DNA of 64,000 bases from Lentinus brumalis (taxonomy: Eukaryota > Basidiomycota > Agaricomycetes > Polyporales > Polyporaceae). The notes beneath the pieces were generated by a model. The model was not told where the DNA came from. It made no database searches and saw nothing but the letters and a program-made list of their open reading frames with translations. The translations under genes were made by a program, and so were the position numbers. The stretch is from the NCBI GenBank assembly GCA_001792895.1, contig MARA01000015.1:434001-498000 (forward strand). The letters are read 5' to 3'. This document shows positions 32,541 to 43,576 of this stretch, piece by piece; position 1 is the stretch's first letter; each line of letters begins with the position of its first letter.

Positions 32541-34646
32541 ATCGCCGCAATCCCGCACGCGCTCAGCCTCGCCGCCCTCCTCGCCACCAGCTTCGCCAGT
32601 GCCCTGAAGAATTGCCTCTCCGCCAGCGTCGTCTCCAGCGCGAAGAAGTGACTGAAGATGCCGATGATCATCAGCAGCTCGTCGGTGGGGTCCGACTCCA
32701 TCAGACTCAGGAACGCAGTGTCGAGCGAGTACGGGATCTCGATTTTGTACGTGTTCTGCCCGAGGAAGAGGACACCCTCGTCGATCAGCTCGCAGATGAT
32801 TAACCGCAGGATCTCGCCGAGGTACCGCCCGGAGATGAGCTTCTCGAACGCTTGCTCTCCGGGCTTGTTCGACGTCTCGTCGATGATCTGGTCGTACTTT
32901 GTCCGCGGCAGGTTCTCGTGCTCGAACGAATCGAATGCGCCCTGTCGATTGACGTGAGCGTGACCACGGCAGAAAACATGAACGAGCCGCGACGCACCCA
33001 CTCGCAGTTGATGGCCATCTCCGTCTCCGGGTCGATCCCCAGGTCCGCGATCTTGGGAATGTCCCGGACACGTTCCATGTACGCCGCATTGCACCCCGTC
33101 CCGAAGATGCACGCGATCCGCGTCTTGGGGTTGACGTAGTGCGACGCAATGAGCGTCCCGGTCGTGTCGCACGTGAGGGCGACCACCTTCGCAGGTACAG
33201 ACTGCGCAAAGTCCCTCGCATGAGGTGCTCATCAAAACGCGCTGAGATCAATGTGTTACGTACGTTCTTCGCGAGCGCTTTGCGGAACATCTCGACGACG
33301 TCATGGCCCTCGGTGTTAGGGGCACCGAACCCCTTCGTCCATCGGATGAGCACGCCGTGGTCGATGCGTTCTTGTCTGCGGGTGGTCAGACACGAACGGA
33401 GCTGGGTGACGCGCGACTTACGAGCATGGATACGAGAACTGGGCGGCGCATTAGCATGGGGCATGGACGTTGTGAGCACCGACCTACCGTGAAGCCGAGA
33501 GGGAGGACCTCGTCTTTGGGGATCAGCCCAGACTCCTGGTGTGAGTCGATGAATGCCTTTAGACACTCAGCGCAAAAATCGAACAGCCTCTGGCCGTCTT
33601 CTTGCTTCTGCTCTTCCGAGAGACGGTACTTGGCTTGCGTGATCTCGAACTTACCTCCGCCCTCGAGCTTGACAAGGCAGACACGGAGGTTCGTACCACC
33701 TGACAGGAAGGGTCAGTAACGGGTTCCTCTGGACTTCAACCGTGTGAGGCCGTCGAGCGTCACGAGCACGCCGATATGGGAACATCGCTTCAAGAGCGGC
33801 GAAATCAGTGGTGGGGCCTTCCAGTGCCAAGCGTACCACTGCAATATGGTGGATCGTACAAGATGCAGACGACACGGCATGCGCAACGGATCATGTATGC
33901 TCCATCTCAGCGCACTTAACCCGCGACGAGTGACTGAGGCGTCGCTCGAGAGGGCAAGAGGAAGGGCCCCATGGTCATGAACCGTCACTACTGCGTCATT
34001 TGCTCTTCATCGTCTTGATGTCACAGCGGTACATGGGATGCACACGAGCAGGTAGCGGCCCCTGAACAGCAGGAGGTGCAGTGCAAATGTGGGCAGCGAT
34101 GCGCGCCGCCTCCGAGTGGGACTTAGAGGGTTGGACTCGGGGACCATCTTCATGAAGACCGTTCCTCCGCATTCCGGGCTAGGGGCATAGAAGTAGAGAT
34201 GGAACTCACCAAGGTCCACTGCAAGGTACATCCCTGTCTCCTTTCCTGACGGCCAGCCGAAGACGTATGTGGGGATCATGGGCTACCCTCCGCGCAACTG
34301 ATCGCACCGTCATTCTTCCCTGCAACGATACGAGGATACTCACGACGATCTGACCGTTCTTGGCGAGCCCTTGCTCGAGCGACTCCTTGAACGCCTCGAC
34401 GATCATCCGCATCCGCTGCGGGGTCATGTTGAAGCTGTAGAGCACGGCGAATAAGCATTGGGGGTCGCGTCCTGGGGCACGAGCACCTACAGAGCTTCAA
34501 ACTTGCGGAGGTGGTCTGCCATGGTCCTGTGATTTGAGCCGATCGCATGCGAGTCGTCGCGGAGTATGTTCTGAGCAGAGAACGTACTTCTTGGTTGCGT
34601 GCGGCAGACCCTCGTCGTCCTCGCTGTGTTTGGTGAACGTGGCCAT
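32201..34646 (-). pseudogene. Truncated hexokinase copy (3' end missing)
   Basis: Second copy of the hexokinase gene. From MATFTKHSEDDE (34646) to ACGIAAI (about 32541) the exons, introns and splice sites match the complete copy, including the 514-nt intron, the WTKGF and GCNAAY blocks and the unusual TCDTTGTL. At 32541 the similarity stops. The frame then runs into unrelated Arg/Ala-rich sequence for about 110 codons to a stop at 32201. The lost part contains VGADGSLY and the DGSGIGSAI adenosine-binding motif, so a full catalytic cycle is unlikely. The copied part shows no internal stop or frameshift, so it could still be transcribed and give a sugar-binding, kinase-dead protein; I call it a pseudogene on the missing domain only. 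Confidence 0.8.
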
Positions 34647-34949
34647 GATCTGGCCCCCAGGGAGGAGTACAGTGGATGAGCCCCTTCTGCTCGCCATAAT
34701 TTGTGGCTGATGATGAAACAGATGATGAGCGGAATGGACGAACTCGGCGTCGAGAGCAGGAATGGACCCCGCACTGCCGCCCACTGCCGCTTAGGCTAAT
34801 CGTTAGCCGATTACCTTTTCGGACTTACTCAGGGCCGATTACTTATCGCTCCTGCTTACTGCCCCTTATCCGCTGCTTACTGCCCCTTACTCGCTACTTA
34901 CTCGCTACTTACCGTGCTTCTTACCCCTGCCAGCGCATTTTCGACCTCC
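32541..34949. repeat. Segmental duplication, copy 2
   Basis: Direct repeat of 23082-25492, offset by about 9456-9459 bases. The right edge (34949) lies only 28 bases before the start codon of the uL14m gene, so the copied hexokinase upstream region serves as the uL14m upstream region here. The left edge falls inside the hexokinase coding sequence. Confidence 0.9.
34853..34926. repeat. Pyrimidine-rich repeat in hexokinase upstream region, copy 2
   Basis: Second copy of the CTTACTGCCCCTTA-type array. It is now flanked by the divergent starts of the truncated hexokinase (minus) and the uL14m gene (plus), making it a candidate shared promoter element. Confidence 0.6.
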
Positions 34950-34977
34950 TGTCCTTCTCTCCTCCTCCTCTCCCGGA

Positions 34978-35480
34978 ATGATTGGCCTGAAGGGAACGCT
35001 CAATGTACGCAACTATTCGAACGTATCGTTACAGCAGACTGAAAGTGCATGTGCAGGTCATAGACAACTCGGGAGCGCTGCTCATCGAGTGCGTCAACGT
35101 CCTCAAGCAAAAGGTCAACAACGGCTGGGGCAGCGTCGGCGACGAGATCGTCTGCGTCGTCAAGCGCGCCCGTCCCATCTCCGGGGCTGCATCCGCCTCT
35201 GCGCCCAAGGTCCGCCAGGGAGACGTCCGCCGCGCTGTCATCGTCCGCACACGCAAGGCCGTCCGCAGGCCAGACGGCCGCTACATCCGCTTCGACGACA
35301 ACGCCGCCGTGCTGCTCAACAACAAACGGGAGATGCTGGGCACGCGTATCGGTGGAGTGGTCAGCGCGGACCTGCGCATGAAGGGTTGGGGGAAGATCGT
35401 CAGCTTGGCTCCTAAGGTGCGTCCGCAGCGACCGTTCCTACACTCCTTGTGGCGTAACGCATTTGGCGCAGGTCGTATAA
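34978..35480 (+). CDS. MRPL38: Mitochondrial large-subunit ribosomal protein uL14m
   Basis: Three exons (34978-35004, 35057-35416, 35472-35480) give 131 residues. Exon 1 encodes only MIGLKGTLN and the last exon only VV-stop. Joined, the N-terminus is [20 protein letters not shown], the standard bacterial/mitochondrial L14 opening, followed by [39 protein letters not shown] and [13 protein letters not shown], ending [10 protein letters not shown]. uL14 binds 23S-type rRNA near the subunit interface. The length suits a bare L14 domain, and no separate presequence is visible, as is usual for this protein. It is transcribed divergently from the truncated hexokinase copy; its promoter must lie in the duplicated segment. 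Confidence 0.93.
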
Positions 35481-35822
35481 TACAGCGTGCTATAATGTTG
35501 TCCCTACTCCTGCTATCTTCGCTCTGTCTTTGGTCTCCTGTGGTTACGGCAAGTCTCGTTCCGAGCTTCAATCTCCTCGACTCCATCATCCGGCTTGGAA
35601 AGCCATCCCCTCCGATCACGTATACAGATGCTGGATCCTTGCCACAGAAGGTACGTCTTCCTCGTCAATGTTGAGCTCCGTTGTTGCGCTGCGGGTACAC
35701 CATATCACCGTAACTGGTCAGAAGTGGGCATCGACACCTTTCTCGGGCGTGAGGTCACAACTCGCGTCCAATTGCACAGGCGTCTACCTACTCAGATATA
35801 CACGAAACATCTCATATCCGCA
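35481..35822. other. Convergent intergenic region
   Basis: 3' flanks of the uL14m gene and of 2OG oxygenase A. No further coding potential or repeat was recognised. Confidence 0.4.
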
Positions 35823-37427
35823 TCAGTTGTAGTGCTTCACGAGTATGCCGTTCACGACCTCCTCCTCGATCTTATCGTCCCTCCGCTGCAGCTTCGTGAA
35901 GCCGTACGACCGGATGATGCCCTTGCGCCACTCGCCCATCGTTGGCGCGTGCTCGTCGTCGATCCGCCGCTTCACGCCCTCCTTCTGCAGCTTCGGGCTG
36001 TCGGTGAACGGCACGAGCTTCGTATCGTCCTTGGCCATGGTGAAGTAGAAGACCGTGAGACGCTCGAGGTTGCGCTGGTCCGCGGGAGGTTGGATGACGC
36101 GGTGAATGGTCGCCTTGTAGTAGCCCCCTGTGAGCATCTCCATGGAATCGCCGATGTTGATCACCTGCAGCCCGGGCACTATCAGTACTGTGCTTGCTCC
36201 GACGCTGGAAGGCTCGGAGTACAGACCAGGGCATTGTCGACGTGGCGGACCCAGCGCCACTTGCCGTCCGGAGACATGACTTGAAGGGCGGAGATAGGCT
36301 GACTCCAGAGGATGGTGATAGTGCCGATGTCTGGAGCAAGTTCATGAGCATCTCTGGGTACGAGACAATGCCGAAGCGACCGACGGACCTGTGTGCCCCT
36401 TCAGCCACACACTCTTGGTTTTGCTCTCTTCCTCTTCTGTCCTTGGCCAGCTGTGCCACGATATAGCCCCGGGCGGAAGACCGATGCCGATAACTGACTC
36501 ACTATTTCATGAAGCGTGCTATGGTTCTGTTATCAGCGCTGCATCGTCAGGACGGAGTCGAGACCGCCAGCACGCACTGTATCCGGAAGTAGAATCATAC
36601 CCATGCACATTGACGAAGGTATCTTCGGGCAGATCCATCCCGCGTGCAAGGAGTCTGGACAAGCATCAACCCAGCATCCCAGCAGAGGAGGAGCGGACGT
36701 ACTGTAGGATCGGGATCAGGACATTGTAGTGATTGTGTGCCGCGAATGCGTGGATCTCGGGCAGCAATGGTTGCAAGGCATCAGGGTGCTTCTCCTGCTC
36801 GAAGACTGTCCCGCAATAGCATCGTAAGCTGTCTGTTGCGGGACAGACACATAAATTGGCAGTCACGTACATTGGTAATGCTCGATTTGGTCGTGGACTT
36901 GTCCTTCAATGGCCTGACGTACAGGCATGAGACTCCCAATCCAGACATAGCACGCCAGGACACGTACCCAGAGCTGCCGGAACTTGTAGCCACGATATGA
37001 GCCGGAGTCTTTGATCGAGCTCGTGTACTTCAGCTTTTCCTCTTCCGGGACCTGCGTGAAAGGGACGTCGGCGATGTCGAATATCCGGTCGTTCTGGCCC
37101 ACCGCGAGGACGTAAGTATTCAGTCACCTGGGTATGTCTCGTGTGAAGGCACGTACCTGGGCCTGAGTGAGGCCGTGATTCACGATGTACAGGAAGCCGT
37201 GCGTGCGCATGGCGTCGTGCATCTGCGGGGCGAGCTCTGCGCGGCCTTCGGGCGTGCGGGCTTTGGAGATGTCTACGATGGGCAGGTCCGCCCATTCCAC
37301 TGCGAAGATGACCGCGGTGAGTACGATAGTTAGTGGAGTTGTCAAGAAAGAGAAGAGACATACGGTCTTCAGTAGTCGTCGGCGGGGCGACATGGCGAGG
37401 CACGTAAGGGATCGTGACCGCAGGCAT
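35823..37427 (-). CDS. 2-oxoglutarate/Fe(II) oxygenase, IPNS-like (paralog A)
   Basis: Multi-exon gene, start MPAVTIPYVPRHVAP. The N-terminal DIOX_N-type part reads VEWADLPIVDISKARTPEGR and HGFLYIVNHGLTQAQ; the catalytic jelly roll has KGHTD (split by an intron after HT; His and Asp iron ligands), IGTITILWSQP, VINIGDSMEMLTGGYYKATIHRV (third iron ligand His) and RLTVFYF. The 2-oxoglutarate-binding Arg is expected in the segment just after (PPADQRNLERLTVFYF). It ends ILVKHYN. All splice junctions I checked keep frame, including the short middle exons (LLARGMDLPEDTFVNVHGYD, NRTIARFMKY). The family covers isopenicillin-N-synthase-like and related oxygenases; the substrate cannot be told from sequence. 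One of four paralogs in 17 kb. Confidence 0.85.
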
Positions 37428-38366
37428 GCTAGGTAGGCCAGATAGGAAACGGGACTGCCTTCACTCGGCGAGAAGGCTGCTTATAAGACTACTTGCCGGA
37501 AGACATGAGTTATCGTTGATGTCGGTGGTTTTCCTCAGCATATGCCCCGCGTCCGCTCAATCAAGCATGAAGCCAGCTTGTTGCGCGCGCCCGGAGGCAT
37601 ATTAAACGTACGTGTTTGACGGAGCTGAGACAGCAGGTACCTGGTGGGAGATTGCGGAGGGAAACTGAGCGACCGTGTCTCAGTGCTTGAGCGACGGCCG
37701 CAACCGTATGTGCGACCACGCAATGTCCAGCTGACGGGCACAGAAGGCGCTGTGTGTGAGCCGCAGGAACACGAACCAAGGATGCGAGAAACAGACTGAC
37801 CAGTTACAGGATCCGCTCCGCAGCAGGTGGTTCGGTACAACATCCGAAGTAGCCCTCCATTCGCAGGTCAGGCAGCGTAGCACCATAGATGGCGGAAAGG
37901 ACTTCGAGCTCCTTACTTGCCGTCGGTTCTCACTTCTGTGCGCTGTGGATGATAGAGGAAGGGAGAGGGAATCAGTAAGTTAGAAACTGTCTACCGTGGT
38001 ACTGTCATTCAAGACATCCATGAGTCTAAAACAAAGCGAACATGTTATCTTTGGGCGTGAGGTCAATGGTACCCGCTGTGGCTGGTATAAACAGTCTGCG
38101 ATGTACTCGCACAATATGGGCTACCTATGATACATGTAATAGAAGGTCAGTGTGGAGCTAGACTAGTCAAGGAAGAGATAAGAACCATACCTTCAACGCT
38201 GTTGTCCTAAACGCGAACTAACCGTTAGCATGCATTGCTTCGACCGCAGTCCAGCAGGTGTCCGATAAGCCGATAGCAGGATATATTCTATGATCCAGTG
38301 CATGTTTACGCATCTAGCGGACTGGGTATCCACAGCGTCCGACGCCAGACAGTCGACATCTGTCAT
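37428..38366. other. Intergenic, nothing recognised
   Basis: Upstream of oxygenase A and downstream of the GH5 gene. Short frames only; 37980-38290 is relatively AT-rich. Confidence 0.4.
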
Positions 38367-41300
38367 CTACGAAAACAACCAGGAGATAAAGAAGGCCACG
38401 ATAATCGAGAAGATCGCGCCCGCCACTAGCACATGGCCCTGGAAGTCGTCCCAGAAGTCGTTCACCACGAACACCGGCTTTGGGAGCGGGTTCACGCTGA
38501 CCGTCACACGATGGACGGTCCCCGGAGTGTTGTCGGACGTAATGATGGTGAGCGTCTGCCGAGCCTCGTCGTACGTCCACCGGTCATCCTGTCTGAGTCC
38601 TTGCACGACGACCTTCCTCCCCTGTGCAAGCTGCCACGGCAAGAATATCTGCGTCTTGTTCGTCTTCAGAGCGGGCATCCCGGTCCGAGGTGGGTTGTAT
38701 ACGCTCGGCTCCGAAGGCGACGAACCAGGTGCAGGTACGGAGGCTGTTGCGCCTGTCTCAGGGACGACCCACTCGTACGTGAACTCGCCGGTGTTGATCT
38801 CGTATTCGAAGCGCAGAGGTATGCCCGCAGTCTTCGCTGGGTATGGTCGGACTACGGCGCGAAGGATGCGGCCGCCGTTATCGAGCGTGGGTGACGTCTG
38901 CTTATGATCCAGCCAAGATGACGGCAGGGCACGCTTCTGGCTGAACCAAGAGAAGTTCTCCCCATTCCAGTCGTCGCCCGTGTGGTCGTCGTTGTCCGGG
39001 TTGTAGTTCCACAGGCTGGGAGGCAGTTGAGGTGAGAACGAGTGCACTTATCGCTGAGACTGGCGAAGAGCATGGAAGCACTCACGTGAAGCCGATCAAA
39101 GCACGCTCTAACGCAGTCATCATTGCATCCATCATCTTCAACTGCCAGTCCCACCTGTCGGTCTCAAAAGCCTCCTTCTTGCTAGCAAAGGGAGTTCAGT
39201 ATACGCACGGGGCAACGAACTGTCGGGACTCACTTCATGTCCATAGGGATTCCGCATTCGCCAATGATGACCGGTGTCTCTCCAAGTGAACGGTAGCCAT
39301 GCTCGACAATGTTACGTATCTGAAGGGTGAAGTTCTCTCGCGCTCCCTTCTGACCCCAATAGAACGCCTTCAATGGAAACATGCCCTGTCATAGAAGCTT
39401 CACAGTAAGTGGATGCATTGCAGAATTAGCAGCGGTTAGCTCGCAACGCACCCTCGATAACCCTTGGACGTTGACGGAGAAGTCGCCAAAGGCCTTCAGG
39501 AAGAGCGCGTTCAAGTCGTACCTGATATGGATCCACCCGTCAGCTAGAGTGAATTGAAACTCAGACGATGGTACTCACCAATGAGGGGCAAATACCATGT
39601 TGGGAGGTCGACGATCGGCTGTCCATGACTTCGGGCAGAACTACAGCGAGCGATTGCCTCAGCACGACGAGGTACAAGGAGACGTGAAAATTATCCACCT
39701 CATTCGGGATAGGCTCGCACAGGACGATCTTGTCCGGGCTGGACGCAGCGCGAACGCGCGCGGCCCATTTGTTGACGAATGGGTAGAAGAAGTCGGTATA
39801 CCAGTCAATCTGGGGCGGCGCGATTAACAGACACCAGGCGGACACGGAGCTTCACGTCGCTCACTTCTTTGCCAGTGTCAGGGTCCCGCTTGAAGTAGTT
39901 CTCGCGCAGCACGACCCCTTCGTTCTTCTTCTGGTCCCAACCCCAGACGCCATGGAGCTCCCACAGGCACTTTCCCTGAGTCGGACCGTCATCCCTCCAC
40001 GCTTTCAGCCCAGCAGTGTTGATCACCCGCTTGGACGTGCGACGCGTAGGCATAGGGAAAGAGCGTGTCCAATAGCCCACGGACGTTGGGTGTCCGGCTC
40101 CGAGCATGAACGACTGGAATGCCGTCGCTAGAAGCTCCAGACTTCAGATAGAGCTGCAGTGAATTGGCTAGAGACACAGCTTACGGACGTGGCCGAGGTG
40201 AAGGTCGGTGTTGTAGTCAAAAGCATGCATCGACTGCAGCTCGATATAGCCTCGGTGCGGCTCGTTCATTACCTATGATGTGTCAGTGGGACCATGAGGT
40301 GCGCTATGTCAAGCAGACGTACCTCAAATCCAATGACGGCCTCGAGGTCGCCGAGAGTCTTCGCAATGACTTCCCACATGTTCAGGAACGACTCTTGAAG
40401 AAATTGCTGCACTGAAAGCTCCCGCCCGTCTGGCGCTTTGACTTTCAGCTTGGGCGCGAACTTGTCACCGGCCCAGAAGCATGTCCTGTGCAGCACTCGA
40501 GCGTCACGCAGACGTGCGGCGAGACAGTGATTCACCACTTACGCCATAGTCGCTGCAGCCAGTTTCTGATATCCGCATGGCCACAGACCCGCTCGTCTTC
40601 CGTATGTCCTCCGCCCTTCACGCCCTTAAGCCATGCCGCACCGGGCTCCTCGAGTCCGTGTAAGTCAAATCCCACTGCTTCCAACGTCCACGCGGGTGCG
40701 CCAGACCCGCCGGTGTACCTCGACCAGACGTCCTGGTGGAGGGCCACAAAACAGACCAGGCCATACTGTGGCATCATCGAGAGGAGCTGGCGCACATAGT
40801 CTAGATACTCCATGTCATAGGCACCTCTGTTGGTTGATAGTCAACGCGGTGTCGTGAAGAAGTTGAACTAGCACTCACGGAGCGGTATGCTCTACTGCTT
40901 CCCATGTTATGAGGAAGCGGACTGTGATTTGATCGGTAAGTGTGATGAATATCCTCCTGATGCGTACATGGTGCTATGGCGGCAAAGCGAGTGAGACGGC
41001 TCGCAACATGTAGTTTCGGGGCTTACGGCGGCGGGACATGCAGGACGGGTTGTCTACACAACATCCCGAGCCAATGGAGCACGGACTGTGCTACACAATC
41101 GCGGAGTGGACATGGGCTTCATCGGACCGTTGGGTAGTCTAACTTCTAGGCGCATCACCAGCACAGATTCACAGCCATCACAGTCGGTACAGCATTTTGA
41201 CAAGCCCAGACTGGCCGTCTGCACGCACATAACGTAGACATTACTCAACGAGGATCGGCACTCACTAAATGTCAAACCCCACCGCCTGAGTCGAGCAAAG

Positions 41301-41639
41301 TGGTCTGGGGCATCTTCTAGAGGGAATGGTCGCCCAACGAACGTAACGTCGGCGTGATTTGCCGGAAATGAGTCGTGATCATGATTTACTGGACTTCGCT
41401 GTCCCTCAGTCACCCTTTGAAACACGCCCAGATGGAGTTACGCACGTCTTGCAGTTCCCCGACAAGTTTACCCCGCGCAAGTTGCAAACACGCCCGTACC
41501 CATCTACGAAGTGCCTCCCGTGCACATAGAGCTTTCCTCCTGTTCCTGCGGCTGACCAATCGTGTGCGTAGGATTCGTATGGTTTGGTCTGTTCGTTGAC
41601 TAGTATGAAGGATGCTTCCGACTCCGTACGAGAGATCAT
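38367..41639 (-). CDS. GH5 family steryl-beta-glucosidase / endoglycoceramidase-related protein
   Basis: Long multi-exon gene (about 700 residues) of the fungal EGCrP2/Egh1 type, GH5 subfamily 12, enzymes that remove glucose from ergosteryl glucoside and related glycolipids. It opens with YVHGRHFVDGYGRVCNLRG followed by VNLSGNCKTP; the TP junction appears when the 52-nt first intron is cut at gcgaag. Next come FVGRPFPLEDAPDHFARLRR, QDVWSRYTGGSGAPAWTLE and the acid/base motif EVMNEPHRGYIEL, then WYTDFFYPFVNKW, IVLCEPIPNE and the nucleophile block VIIGECGIPMDM. The C-terminal beta domain (LWNYNPDNDDHTGDDWNGE onward) ends in a hydrophobic helix (VLVAGAIFSIIVAFFISWLF), suggesting membrane attachment, which is a useful detail because yeast Egh1 is vacuolar. 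No broken exon was found. The first ATG (41639) is not certain. Confidence 0.85.
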
Positions 41640-42621
41640 CCGTTCAAGCCCAGATGCGCGATGAGATGAGAACGTCGATACCTTCTTCGAGGTAATTCGG
41701 CTTCAGAATCAAAGTGGATGCCTGAGAGATAGGTCGTGGACAGTGGACGTGGACAGTAAGGGCTTCAGCGTAACAAGGCAACGACCACGACCACGGACGT
41801 GTCTATGGGCGCTATCAGTCATAGTACTCTCCCACGACTACACCGCGTAAGTCATAGGTATCAAGGTAAGTATGTAACTCCGTAAGGCTTTGAAGCTTAT
41901 TCAATCGTGGATAAATCCGCCACGACTCCATGTCTCCTCAGCACAACGACTGACAACACTTCAAACTTCAACGAAGTGTATGACTTTCTCGCAGCACCGT
42001 TAAGCAACGAAAGCGCACGACCGCTACGACTTAACCACAAATCCTCCGACGTAAAAGCTGCTCAAATGCTGACTAAGTGTAACCGTATAGGGAATGTCTA
42101 CTACGAGACTGTCGGAATCCCAAACTCCAAATGGAAGACGCGGAGGAGGTTGGCACGCAATTAATGGCAATAGTGAGCCGTGCGTCATACAGCATTTACC
42201 TTTCACTGGTATGCTACAAGAGCTTAACATGAAACCCTCACGTCGGTGCGTAACTTTTCGCCTCCCTTTTTTAAGAGAAACTTCCGACGAACAGAACTTG
42301 CGTCCACGCATGTGTCGGATGGTCTCAACCTTGGTTCGCTGGCTGGCGCGACAAGGGACGACCCCATTGGACGGCAAGAGGCTAAGGGATCCATTGCTTC
42401 CACAAGCGTAAAGCCACAATGACCGGACGCGGACTCACATGGTGACGCATGATATTAAGCTCCAGGATCGGAGTTGCCTCTCTGCAACATGCACAGAATC
42501 ATCGCAAGGGCTCCCCATATGTAAGCACTGCTCGTGCTACTTATCTTATAGATACAACGACCCCCGCCATCGCCTTTTCGCCGTCCGTCACACCACCTCC
42601 GCGATCCTAAGCCGCGACAAC
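41640..42621. other. Divergent intergenic region
   Basis: About 1 kb between the divergent GH5 and ICMT-like genes. The part 41880-42280 is AT-rich compared with its surroundings; open frames there (41907-42164, 42094-42411, plus) lack protein-like features. An upstream in-frame ATG at 42439 precedes the ICMT-like gene but adds sequence foreign to the family. Confidence 0.4.
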
Positions 42622-43417
42622 ATGGACCTGCCACTTCTCGCCAAAGTCCCTGCACTGGTCGCCCTCGGCGTAGCGACGAAGATCGCATTTATCCCGCCCT
42701 ACCAGCCCGAGAAACGGGAGAGCTACTCGCAAAAGTACGGCTCTGCGGACCATCTCTCACGCATCTCCCACTGGTTCCCTTGGATTGGCGTGGTGAGTCT
42801 TGTTATACAGGCCTGAATGACTCACCGCGCAGCAGTACTCACCTCCGGCCTCTCTTGCTGTGCAGACATTCGCCGAAGGTTTCCTAGCAAACGAGATGGT
42901 GGTCATCCTGGCACACGCATACCCCTCCCACCTTTCCACCCTCCTTCTTTCGAGGCTCTTCAAGGACCTGACCTCTGTCCCACAACTTGCCATCACGCCC
43001 TCCTTCGCCGTCGCGACCGTCCTCCTGGTCTGTGGGGCAGCCATCCGGCAGCGCTGCTACAACGAGCTCGGCCGGTTCTTCACCTTCCAGCTGACTGTGC
43101 TCAAAGAGCACAAGCTCGTGACGTCCGGTCCATACGCGATCGTACGCCATCCCTCCTACGCTGCGTTCGTGGCCGCGATCCTCGGTCTGATCATGGCCGA
43201 GATGCTGCCCGGGACGTATCCCGTAGAGAGCGGGTTCATGGACTCGTACTGGGTGAGGGCGGGGATGTGGGCGTGGACGAGTTGGCTCTTGTTGACGTGC
43301 GTGATCATCCTGCGACGTCCATCAAAGGAGGACGAGGTGCTGCGTAAGCAGTTCGGGGAGCAGTGGGAAGACTGGGCGAAGAGAACCCCATACAAACTGA
43401 TACCATACGTGTACTGA
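42622..43417 (+). CDS. ICMT-like (isoprenylcysteine carboxyl methyltransferase family) membrane methyltransferase
   Basis: Exons 42622-42792 and 42866-43417 give 240 residues. Four or five hydrophobic helices precede and enclose the family signature: YNELGRFFTFQLTVLKEHKL, then VTSGPYAIVRHPSYAAFV (the GPY..xRHP motif), and near the C-terminus EDEVLRKQFGEQWEDWAKRT followed by PYKLIPYVY, matching the E.L...FG..W..Y.....R.IP end of Ste14/ICMT and the related phospholipid methyltransferases. True Ste14 methylates farnesylated Cys at CaaX ends; basidiomycetes have many paralogs of uncertain substrate. The loose form here (WAKRT rather than YxxRV) suggests one of these paralogs rather than the housekeeping Ste14. 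Located between the GH5 and permease genes inside the oxygenase cluster. Confidence 0.8.
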
Positions 43418-43576
43418 TATGGCCCCGACGGTTACTAACGTAGACGACTCATCTTCTGATGGATGTTCTTCCAACAATCTGTTATGCCTGTCACGAACGT
43501 CTGCGTCTCCGGGCGGAAGCGCGTACAGTCTCTAGATCAAAGACTCTAGATATCAGTACATGACACAGTCACAGAC

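Noticed and set aside
35595..36284. 229-codon plus-strand frame
   Set aside because: Antisense shadow of 2OG oxygenase A, whose minus-strand reading carries the iron-binding motif and conserved C-terminus.
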